From NCBI GenBank assembly GCA_008921705.1, contig VFFE01006980.1, positions 510,349 through 574,348 of the forward strand: a DNA stretch of 64,000 nucleotides. The letters run 5' to 3'. Below the pieces are notes generated by a model that made no database searches, was not told the origin of the DNA, and saw only the letters and a program-made list of their open reading frames with translations. Source of the DNA: Burhinus oedicnemus. Taxonomy: Eukaryota; Chordata; Aves; Charadriiformes; Burhinidae. The position numbers were made by a program, and so were the translations under genes. Each line of letters begins with the position of its first letter. Position 1 is the first letter of the stretch. Shown in pieces: positions 50,701 to 62,700 of the stretch.

Positions 50701-53700
50701 AAGCGGAGCTTGGGTGCCTTATGTGGTCGCATAGCAATGAGTGGGCCAATTTAATTGAAACAAAGATTTGTATATTCCTTATAATGTAAAAACAATTCCA
50801 TTCCAACATTATGGAAAATATTTGCATTTTAGAAGTCAGTCTAAAATTATTTAACGATTTGAAATTTCAAGTATTTTAAAAGCTTTTACAGAGCCTTCAA
50901 TAACTTCTGTTTCAAGAACTTAGACTTGGCAGCTAGCATGAAGGATGTGGTTTTACTCAATAGGTTGATTATGTTTTGTTGCTTATGGAAATGGAAACAA
51001 TTTCTTTTACTCCCTTTATAGGAAGTATTTTTCAGTTGAAATTTTTTTACAGTCTTTGAATCTAGTCCATGGATCTATATTTACTCATATGTCTGTAGCA
51101 TGGTTTAGTTCTCAAGCTCCAAAGCCCTTCTTACTTACTATCCATGTGAGCTGGAACATAGTGCATTTCCCTAACCTGTTTTTCACTTCAAGATGGCCTG
51201 TGCATAAATAGTTAAATATTTGACCAGTTGTTGCTGATCTCCACAGGGGTCAGCTTGCCGACAGTCAGCATTGCTGATCTCTTGACCTGTGCTTCCTGTT
51301 TAGGCATATTTCTAGGCCTTGTACAGCAGCTGGGGGATTTTTGGCACGAAAAGCACAGCAGTGGGGACCTTCCCATTCCCAGTGAGGGCTGTTAAGTTTC
51401 CCTGGCGTTGGAGAAATGAAGAACTGCTTTTGTGTGTAGTACTAGAAATCACATTCCATGTCTAAAACACATCTGTAGCTTTGGAACAAGACATGGCAAT
51501 CTTTAGTTTGTGAGAACATATGATTTAGTTATTAGTGGCTTAGTATCTGATGAGATGTTTCGTAAATCATCTAATACAAAAGTGTGAAGAGATGCCATTG
51601 TGTTTAAAACGCTGTGATTAAACTTCATCCTGTTTCTTCAGGCCAGAAAAGCATGGCCTTTCTTTAGCTTACAAAGAGCGGTTGTAGCTCACTCCAGCGA
51701 TATTAAGTACCATCAGTCACTGCTTTACTCTTGAGAAGTTAGCTAGGGCAAGACTTGCCGTTAAGGAGCAGTAGTCTAAAGGTGTCGTGATTCCATGAAT
51801 TTAATGTTTAGACGGAAAGATGACAAGAGTACTGCTACAGTACAGTAAACAATAGAAGGATTTAGGCAAGTCTTGGGCATAAACAGACCATCACCAGTTG
51901 GTATCGATATCTTGTAAGACTCATCACTAGTATTTCTAGATCTGTTTTCAGCGTGACTATGGAATACGATTATAATATTAACTCCTAATCATGCAAGGTC
52001 TCGCTTTCATTTCTAAACCTGGAAAAGTTTATCTGAGGAGATTGTATTATCTGAGGAGATCGTGTAATGTTCCCCTGCTGTTCAAATGTATAGAATCATA
52101 GGTATGTGTTCATACCTATCTGGCATAATCTGATTGAGATGTTAGTTTACTTTGCATATTTTTAGATTACAGGAACTGACTGTTTGTTCAGAAGATAATG
52201 CTGATGTTCATGATATTGAACTTTTACAGTACATCAGTGTGGATTGTTCAAAACTAAAACGACTCTTACAAGGTATGATTTGAGCCTGTGTTTTGAAATA
52301 TTTTTACCTGACTATGGCTAGTTAGAGATGACACAATGGTATTGATATGTATAGCTTTTTATTGCTATAGTTTATTTCAAAGAATCATATATTTACCAAA
52401 ATATTTAAAAATACTTTAGTAGCATAAAGACAGTGGTTTAGAAATAGCTTTGTACATCAGATGTCTTTTATAATACACGTTGCTTTTTAGAACCAAGTTT
52501 CTTTTCTAAATGCAGAAATGTTTTACCTTTACAGAGACTGTATTCAAGTTTAAAGCCCTTAAGAAAGTAGCTCAGTTAGCTGTTATCAACAGTCTTGAAA
52601 AAGTAAGTATTTTAATATTTGTCTTCTGTTTCATTGCTTATTTTCAGACTTTATCTAATTCAGGAATAGTTGCAATTCAGTAATTTACTATAATATATAT
52701 GCTGGTGCATCCTTTTGATGCATATGTTTTGCAAGAAATGTTGAGTGATTAGAAGTAAGAGTAAAATCTCTCTTCGTTTGAGTACATAATTCAGAAAAAA
52801 TATTTTTAAGCTCTGGAATGTAAAGATGTGTTGCATTATCTGCAGGCATTCTGGAACTGGGTGGAAAACTATCCTGATGAATTCACAAAGCTGTATCAAA
52901 CACCACAGACTGATATGGCTGGTAAGGCATAACAAATGACATAGTGTTCAAAAGTCGGTTTTCCAGACATCTCCACATTCACTTGCATTTTGTGCCCTCT
53001 TTACTTCTTGTGCAGCCTGCAAATAAGAAACAAATTTCTGTCAACCTTTGTCAGGGCAGGCAAGGATGTATTGCTATCTCTTTTCTCTCCTGACTCACCT
53101 TTTAAAGAGATTCATTTTGTGGTTCACGATACAAAGAAATAAAACGCGAAAGATGGAAACTCTTTAAATAAATGTTTTTCATCTTGATGCAGGAAAAAAA
53201 ACTTGAGAACATCACCTGTATTAGTCTCTAGTCAAAAAGAGGAAAATTTATATTTTCAAGTAAACCATGTTTTTAACTGGGTTGAGACCAGTTAGCCCCA
53301 GTAACGTGCAAAACAGAACTTTTTTCTGTGTAGATGGAGCTATCCCTCTGCTCCTTCATACTTACTCTTTACCTTTTCATAATTAAATTTGGTATTGAAC
53401 TAGGGGTTATATTTTATGCAGATTGTGCAGAGAAGTTGTTTGACTTAGTGGATGGCTTTGCTGAAAGTACAAAACGTAAAGCAGCAGTTTGGCCACTGCA
53501 AATCATACTCCTGGTCCTGTGTCCAGAGATAATCCAGGATATAGCGAAGGATGTGGTAGAGGAAACTAAAATGAACAAGGTAAGAGAAGAAAAGTATCTG
53601 AATTCTGGCTCTGATTTCTAGAGGATGCTTGTCTTTGCTTATTCTGTATTTCTGGTGTATTTTATTTTGTCTTTCCTGCCTAAAAAGCACATTACAATGC

Positions 53701-56700
53701 CATATGTAAATTTCTGCACCCTTTTTAAGTTCTCACCTCATGTATGTTCTTTCAGTGTCAATAATTCATACAGATAGTATGTCCCAAACAGTATTATTTC
53801 AGAACTTCTACATCTCCTTGGAGATTTTAATCCTAGTGTTGTGATTGCCCCGGCCTCCACCAGTAGCAAACAGCATTGCTTCTAACTGGCCTATATTGTG
53901 CTGATCTGGGTTTCTGCAGCGTGTGTGCTGCGTGTTCTGTAACTGCAGTACCTGTGGCAGATGTTGAACTTGATGTGGCTGCAAACATCATGGTTAAGAG
54001 TAAACAACCATCTATCTTTGTGCCATTCTGATTGCCCTAGATCATTCAAAATTAATGTCTTTAATAAACATAATGTATCTCCAGAATGCTGCATCAAGTT
54101 GTTTTTTGCAATCCCAATATCCGTGATTTCTGATCAGAAAATACAATGTTGTTTGTTTTTAATATTTAAGGATCTAAAAACCCTGACCGCAGGTTACCAA
54201 AGCTCTGGCTATAACTATTCCTGATTTGAATTCTGCAGAAACTATTCCTGGACAATCTCAGGAAAGCACTTGCAGGCCACAGTGGGAGCAGACAGCTGAC
54301 TGAAAGTGCTGCTATTGCTTGTGTTAAACTGTGCAAAGCATCTACCTACATCAACTGGGAAGACAATTCTGTCATTTTCCTACTAGTGAAGTCCATGGTA
54401 GTAGATCTTAAGGTAAAAATGTCTGTTTCCTACTTGCAGTGAAGAAATTTGAGTTTTAAAATACTGAACTAGACTTTGAATTTCTCCTTAATTGAATACC
54501 ATAGTGGTTTTCAGTGGAAAGTTTTGTATTGAAAGTAGACAAGAATAATCTTGGTATCTGATTTTTATATTTTTTTTTTAAATATATAGAATTTACTGTT
54601 TAATCCAAGCAAACCTTTTTCAAGAGGCAATCAAAACGCAGATGTAGACCTTATGATTGACTGCTTAGTTTCCTGCTTCCGCATAAACCCTCATAACAAC
54701 CAGCACTTTAAGGTGAGAACACTACTTAGTGGTAAGTCATTCTCCACATACTATTGATGACCTGTCAATTATAAAAGATATGCTAACAGCAGTTGGAAGC
54801 TCAGAAATAAGTTCAACTGTATAAATATCCCATAGTAATAAATCTCTGCATGTTTTTGTAAGTCTTTTCTTAGCTGATTAGACTTTCTCGTGTTTAGATT
54901 TGACAGCTTTGTCAATTTCATAAAAAGGCTTCAGTATGTTACTCAGTGTCATAAGAAAGATGGCTAAGAAAAATATGTTCCTAAATGGCTTTTATGTATT
55001 TGTATTGTAGATCTGCTTGGCACAGAACTCCCCGTCAACATTTCATTATGTACTGGTAAATTCACTCCACCGAATAATCACAAATGTAAGTTCTGAAAGT
55101 ATTTAATCAGCCCAGCAATCTGTGGCTTCTATTCAGGTCAATATCTGCTTATTAAATACAATTTGAATAGTAGACCAAATCTTGTCGCCTGTATCCATGC
55201 AGCAAGAGTTGCTTCCTAGTAAGGAAGGACATAGAAATCTTTGTTCAGGCTGTCCACCAGTTGGATTCCCAGTTTGAGAGCTTGTATTGCAATATAATAT
55301 TTCAATACAAATAACTTTTAATACCTCTAACATAGGATAACAAATTAATCTTATGTTCTCTGGTTTTGTAATAGCTAGTGATTTATTGGCACATGAAAAA
55401 CACCGTCAGGACATTCATCGTTACACCACCTTCTACTACTCCTAGTATATTGACGTGGCAACTTAGGGGAGGAGCTAGCCTCGTGGCTTTGCTCAGGGAT
55501 TTGATCCAGTATGAATATAAATAGTGTAAAGTTGTAGTAAATGCTGAGTGCCAAAAATATTTTGAAAGTTTGTGCAGTTGTTTGTCTTCAATGTGTTATT
55601 GTGCTTTAAGTCACTAAATTACAACTTTATTTTTTATACTGTTCAGAAATACTTTCCCAATCAGTATGAAAATATGATCAGTGTTGAGCAACCAGCTGTA
55701 CTTAATTTACATAACATTTTCTATTTCATTTATCCCAACATTGTAATGAAAACACTATATTTAAAAACAAAAAAGTATTAGGCACTTTGACTAATAGAGG
55801 AGAAAATGCTACTGTAGGTGTGGTGGTGTGGTGTATCTCTGGTGGAGCAATACAGCTTTTCAGGTATTATCAAGCACTTAAAATACCAATTTTCCATTTT
55901 GTGTAGTGTATCACAATGAATTGAGTGCAGGTTGTTTGTTTTGAGGTATTACTTACTAGCATTCAATATCGTGAAGCGTACCATGGTTTTCTTCATTCAC
56001 GGTTTCACAGTTTGCGCCTGTTCAGAAAGAAGAGTAATATAGTAAGCCGCTAAGTTGGAAGTATTGCTTCTCTTACAACTCATTTAAATATTACGAGTTT
56101 TATGGTTAGAATGCAAATTTAACGTATCAGTAATACTGTGTAAAATACTCGTGTAAAGGTTAGTTATACTACAGCTTTTTTAACTTTTAGAGGTATAAAA
56201 TAAATCATAACCTAGCTCATATATTACCAGTTTACTATTTGAGCATTTCTGTGTTTTCGTTCTAGTCTGCGTTGGACTGGTGGCCCAAGATCAACGCTGT
56301 GTACTGCCATTCCATGGAGCTTCGCAGCATGTTCAGCGAGACGCTTCATAAAGCTATTCAAGGCTGCGGGTCGCATCCAGCAATTCGCATGACTCCGGTA
56401 AGACTTCTGAAGAAGCTCTTGAAACACAAACCTGTTGCTTTTGCTGTGTCCCTGTTCCATTCCAGCTTTTTTATTCATTAACTTTAGACTGGAAACTAGA
56501 GGGGGGAAGAATATTGCAATCCAAAAAGCAACAGAGAGCCATACATGCTCTGTAAACTTTGCAGGTTTTGGTGTAGTGACTGACTGTTTCTAGCCAGTTA
56601 CTGATGTATGTTTCTCAGTTTTCATGCTGCTTTTAAAATGGCAAGCTAGAAATATTTCTTCTGTAACTGTCCTCTGTGGCTAACTGTTCATTTTAAGCTT

Positions 56701-59700
56701 TCTTGCTGTGCGAATGGCTAGGTGATATGTCCATTCTTGTTTAATCTGAAAACCAAAAGCATTCTGTATGTGAAGATAATTTCTGAAAACTGCAATGCTT
56801 TTACCATGATTAGCATGAGTATTTCTTATTTTCGTTTGTCTTGCTTGCTTCCCATTGAGCAAGTTGACTGTTTGGTCTTGGTGACAGCAACAAAGTAAAA
56901 GATTTTTCAACCATTATGCAATAAACTCAATATTATTGGTTGTCTTAGAAAAAATATTGAGTAAATTCAAATTTGGAGTTCATCCGGATTTTTTTAGTAA
57001 GTTCGCGTGCCAGCTGTTTTGCCTTTCTTCTTAACTTCCCGTTTGGGACTTTCGATGTGTCAGGTGAACTTGGTTGGTTGTTTTAGAAGAAGGCCTAAAA
57101 TGGTACATGAAAATATTCCTATTGGGCTTCTCAAATGAAAGCAAATGATCAAAATACCTTTAGTTGAAAGCCACAGCATGTTTAACTTGCTTTTTTACAT
57201 GTATGTATTCATCTGTTGAGAAAATAGCAGGAGTGTTGTACTGGCAACTCTGACATTGATTGGTGGTGCTTTGTCTTCTGCTTCTTATTTTCCGTTCTTA
57301 TTGGCGGCTGTCGCTCACACGGTCAGATGCCAACCAGTCACTGTTTTGCATGGCAGTGGGCCTCTGTTGCTGTAAGTATGACCCATTGTAACTACCGCAG
57401 AAAAGCCTTTCCTTGCTCGGACTTTTCTGTGCATAGTTACCACTGCAGTCGCTCCGTCTGGGGTACAGAGGTAGCATGTTTTACCCAAAAATGTAGGATG
57501 GGAGGAGACCTCTTCTGCACTCTGCTTGGCAGTTGCGAGGCGATCCCTTTCACAACCAGTTGACCTCCTTCCTAGAAGGAAAGGCTTTTTATTGGTTCTG
57601 TTCTTTTCTTCCTGCCCCCTACTTTTCCATCACGATGCTCTTCCAGAATCTCCCTGCTCTGGTGGTTAGAACTGTTTTCTGATTTCCAGCCTAAACTTAT
57701 TTATGTCTAACTTACCCCCATTTGTTCTTGTTCCAGTGTTGTCTGTTAGCTTCAAGCCGGTGTTTATCCCCTTGATAGATTTGCAGAGAGCAGTCATGTC
57801 CCTGTCTTTGTTTATTGATAGTCTTTAGTTTTGATTGTGTGAAGTAAATAAATGGCTTCACAGAAATGAATCAGCTGCTTCTGCCATGTGCCTCTTCTTG
57901 GAATTCCCTTAACTGTAGCAAACTAAGGGTCAGCACAGAATGAGTTTTCTCTCCCAGTGTGGTATCAATTTCTTGACCAGGTGCTTTTTTACGTGGTAGA
58001 TTTTATTCTGTATATTTCCACACTAACTATTTAGCAAAATAGCATGAAGTTCTAATTTCTTGTAGAATTTAATTCTACAATGTCATATATCTTCTTCAGT
58101 TACCTTGAGGATGATTTCAAGCTAGGTTTTGTTTTGTTTTTTTTTAATTCAAAACTTGTGAGTTTAGTGAAGATGAAAAACAAGTTCATGTTATTGTTTG
58201 AGATCTTTGCAAATAATAAACTAGACAAAATAGTTAAAAAAGCTGAGTTTCTAAAGAGTGCTGTATGCTGTCTTGTGTTGAATATCCACAATGGCAGATT
58301 TTTTTGTCCAAATTGCTCTCTTGTAACTATTTCGGTAGCTGTAAGCAAAACTACTAATTTAATCCCTGCTGATATAAGATTAAAATTAATGAGAGTATAA
58401 ATTCTGTAAACTTACTGGAGTCTTTGGGCCTACTGGGGGCCAGTTAACACAAGCTCACATTTTCTCTATATATGTATTTGTGTATGTGTGTGTTGTGTGT
58501 GTGTGTATATATATATATAAACACACACATATATAGTATTTTTCACAGACTTTAGTATGCATCCAAATTATTTTTGTTGAGATGAAGAAACTGCAGTTGA
58601 CTGTCATAGAACAGCGTGGTTCACTTTGAGGGATTGTACACGCTCTAGGATTGAAGCATAAACTCCGTTTTTGAGATCCTTACACCCGGTAGCATCCACC
58701 TACACTTATGTCCCAGCCAGTGCTCTGTGACTGTTTGTTAAATGTAGTGGTCATATTGCTACCTGGATTCTGTTTGTTCACGCTGGAGTCAAAGCAGAAC
58801 ACCTTCTGTGAAGTCTCAATATGTATCGTCAAATGGCCTTTATTTCACACGAGGAAGTTGACTGGTACAGAAGTAGTTTACTGATTTTTCAGAAGAAGCT
58901 AGATTTTTTTTTTAAGCGATGGACTGTGTAGCTTGTGAAAACTGAAGGGTGCGTTTTTTCAGCGGTTGTAGAGGTGAAATTGTTATCATCTGGACTGTGA
59001 TTATGGCAGAAAATAAAGAGAGTATTTTGCCTTTGGAAACAAGTTCTGTACCCTCTCATGTATTCAAGCTTACTTAGAAACATTTATTTTTATTTCTTTC
59101 TCAGACTAGAGGAAACCCCTGTAAGTTGTTTCTGGTCCTTTTATCCATTTTTCTTTTGCCACAGTTTGTCTTATGCAAAAACTCTTCTTATGTCCCCATG
59201 CAGCTCACTATTATATCTTTAAAGTTTCCATAAGAATTGTTTCAAAGTGATAGCATATGCATATGTAAAAGGGGATTTTTAAGTCGAAGGCTATGTGACT
59301 ATACTTGAGTGAATTTTATATACTTTCAAACTTTTTCATGAATTATAGATTATAAAAACAATACAATTCGTAAGATGTTTAATAATAACTACTATGTAGA
59401 CTACCTTACTGACAATGGCTTGATATTTTCCTTCCATCAGAGTCTTACATTTAAGGAGAAAATGACAAGCCTTAAATTTAAAGAAAAACCTACTGATTTG
59501 GAAACCAGAAGCTACAAGTTCTTGCTGTTGTCCTTGGTAAAACTGATCCATGCTGATCCAAAGCTTTTGCTTTGTGTAAGTATACCATACTATTCATTTA
59601 TAGTAAAATTTACTTTTGAAGCTATTAAATGAATAAGAATTAAAAACAAATGTGGCATCTAGGATACTTCCCTACTCATACTTTTCTCTGGTTATAATGC

Positions 59701-62700
59701 TTCTGTGCTTTCAAAGGAAAAAGACAAATCCAAAAAGAAGCTGTAAGAAATTTTACAGACCCAGAGCAGCGCAATGAAAGGGAGAATAAAGCTCTGTGAC
59801 TTTGAAGGGAGTGGGGGGAGGATTGGGCAATAGAACAAGAAGAAAATTAAAATAAGGAAGGAGGGAATTGGTCACCATTTCAATGAGTGGAAAGACAGAT
59901 GCACTCTTAGATCTTCCATTTTCTCAGGTCTATTTATTGTTTAATTTAAAAATATTTCAATTCTGTCAAAGATATGATATGCAAGGGGTATCACAGCTTA
60001 AAAAGAAATGAGGTACTCTCTTAAAGAGCCAGAAATCCACCAAGTTCAATTACAGGAATGCTGCTGTAGCAGTCACTAACATGGTCTGTCATTAAGAAGT
60101 TTTACAACTTAAAGTTGCTTTCCTTTCTGATATTTAGAATCCAAGGAAGCAAGGGCCTGAGACGCAAGGCAGCACGGCCGAATTAATTACAGGCCTCGTA
60201 CAACTTGTTCCGCAATCCAGCATGCCAGATATAGCACAAGAAGCCATGGAGGTAAGGGATAAATGTTCTTTATGCCAAATGGCTAGTGCACAGACAAATC
60301 GAGGCTTTTGCTGAAGCTCTGAAGTATTGTTTAGCTGTAAAGTTCTGTGTCCTTGAGTCTGGTCTCTGTTGATCTTTTTCTGAATGTCTCCTGCACTGAA
60401 AGTTTTACAGGAGAGGCCTATAAGAAAATTTCAAAAAGCAATTCATACTGCCTCTTGTGACTACCCTGCACTTCGTAACGTAGCTTGTTCGTGCCTGGTG
60501 TTGATCAGATACAGTTTCATGGTTCCTCTGCTCCATCTTTGCAGAGAGCACCATTAAGCTTGCCCTTTCTCCTTGTGTGCCTAACGCAGTGGCTGGTCCT
60601 GCATTCTGTTGTGAATGGGAGGAGGTTGTACATGTGGGAGGGACGGACAGGAAACCGTAAGGCTACTGAAAACTTCTTCCCACCACCTTTGACTGAAGAA
60701 GCTAACAAATTGCCAAAGTTACTTCTGATTTTTAGCCTTTCCGCGTAAAGTTGCTGATTCTGTGACTTTGCCAGTTCTGTTTTAACATCTGTATAGAATC
60801 ATAGAATGGTTTAGGTTGGAAGGGACCTTAAAGACCATCTCGTTCCACCCCCCCTGCCATGGGCAGGGACACCTCCCGCTAGACCAGGTTGCTCCAAGCC
60901 CCGTCCAACCTGGCCTTGAACACCTCCAGGGATGGGGCAGCCACAGCTTCTCTGGGCAACCTGGGCCAGTGTCTCACCATCCTCAGAGTGAAAAATTCCT
61001 TCCTGAGATCTAATCTAAATCTCCCTTCTTCTGGTTTGAAGACATGTTTTTCACCATGGTGGGTCTCCAGAGCACTTAATATACAGTGAAAGCAGGTGTC
61101 AGCTTCTCCTTGTGCATAATGGAACAGAAAGATTTATTTTATTTTTTTTAATCCATGGTGCCAGTTATATTGTCCTGCCTTCTTTAGCTTCCCATTCTAA
61201 AAAGTGCACTGTAGAGCGTGTGCTTTGTTGACATCTTTCATTTTTTAGGTTTTCACAGGTAGAGTGAAAAAAGGATTAACTATACCTATATGCTATTAAA
61301 GCTTTACATAAATAGTTGAATTTTAGTAAGTAAACTAAGGCTTTTTTGTTAAACCGTGCCTCAACACGAACTGCCACAAATAGTGTCAATATACTACTAC
61401 CTATCAATATATGAACTACATATTTCTTGGTAGTTTAATGGTAGATTTCAAGAGTATTTCTTGTGTAAGAATAATCCTTTTCAGTGTGAAAGTCTCCGGG
61501 GAAGTTTATGTTGGATGGTAAGATCCATATGGTCACTTACAGGAACTTAGAGATCGAAAAGTTTTGGCCATTACGTAATTTAATTCTGGTGTACTGTTCA
61601 ATCTGGATTCTTTATTGATCTTAATACCTAATCTACCAGACTATTGGCTTAACTAGCTGAGGATTGGCCTCTCATGTCTGGTTTTGACTAGTAGGTTACT
61701 AAAGAAGTTCTGGAATATTTGTTTAAAATAGGAAGCAATTTGAAATAACTACTTAAATATTGTTGGAGAACAATACGGGTGTTTTTTTTTTTAAATGCCA
61801 TTTTTAATAGCAATCCCTTTGCAGCAAACTTTTTTTGATTTGTGAGAAAAAATAGCGAAGACTTTCCTCATTTCTGTCTTTAACTTGTATTTTCACCAAA
61901 GTGAAAATTTATTTGCATGCATATCAGACAACTCCAAGTAATAAGTGACTTAAGAGGAGAGATTTTGTTCGCTATAGCGGTTTGGTATAATTAAGGATAA
62001 ACAACTTCTAATCAATAATTTTCTGTTTGTTTGTAGCCTTTGACTAGTTTAATTTTTATCAGATATGTATTGCTTCTGAAAATTGTCTTCAGCTAATTTA
62101 TAAGTAGTGGATTTTAGATATTTTTGTAGTTAATCTGACTAAATCAAAAGCAGATTACAGTTTTGCCCATAGTTCAGCAGTATGCTCTTGGATATGGGCA
62201 GAACCTGTTCTTACCTAAGTTTTTGCTTGGGCAGGGAATGGTTACAAAGAGCAGAGTATTCACCTGTCCGGCCTTGGCAAAGAGCTTGAACTACAGAAAC
62301 TCTGCTGGTGCCACTAGACGTTTATATCTGTAGGATTGGTTGCATTAATTTTTTTGCACCTGGATATTAAGTAAATGTTAAAGCTGAAACTTATCTTCTA
62401 AAAACATTGTGTGTCTAGTATGGATTTGTATGGAAATACAAGGTAAAATCTCTAGGTTTGGTTTATATTAATATGTAATAAAGACTAAAATACTTTTAAC
62501 ACAAACTAACAATGAATTCTTGTTCTTCTATATAAAATGCTTTTTATATCTTTTGTTGTTTTTAACACAATTACTATGGGATTGCACCTGTTTCTCTGCC
62601 TATGCTGATGTCCTTTGTAAATTTCTGCCTTTAAGTGAAAGTGCTTTGTTTTGAATTTAGGCCTTGCTAGTTCTTCACCAGTTAGACAGCATTGACTTGT

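Larger units (their letters stand above)
56398..59440 (+). other. NF1: NF1 intron 12
   Basis: 3,043 bases, the largest intron after intron 1. It contains the 45-nt cassette candidate, an old CR1 fragment in antisense just after it, and a TG/TA repeat with an inverted CA arm. Confidence 0.9.

Noticed and set aside
55086..56265. Search for the 30-nt neuron-specific NF1 exon 9a in intron 11
   Set aside because: No acceptor and donor pair 30 nt apart with an open phase-0 frame was found by eye; the closest candidates contain a stop or have the wrong length.
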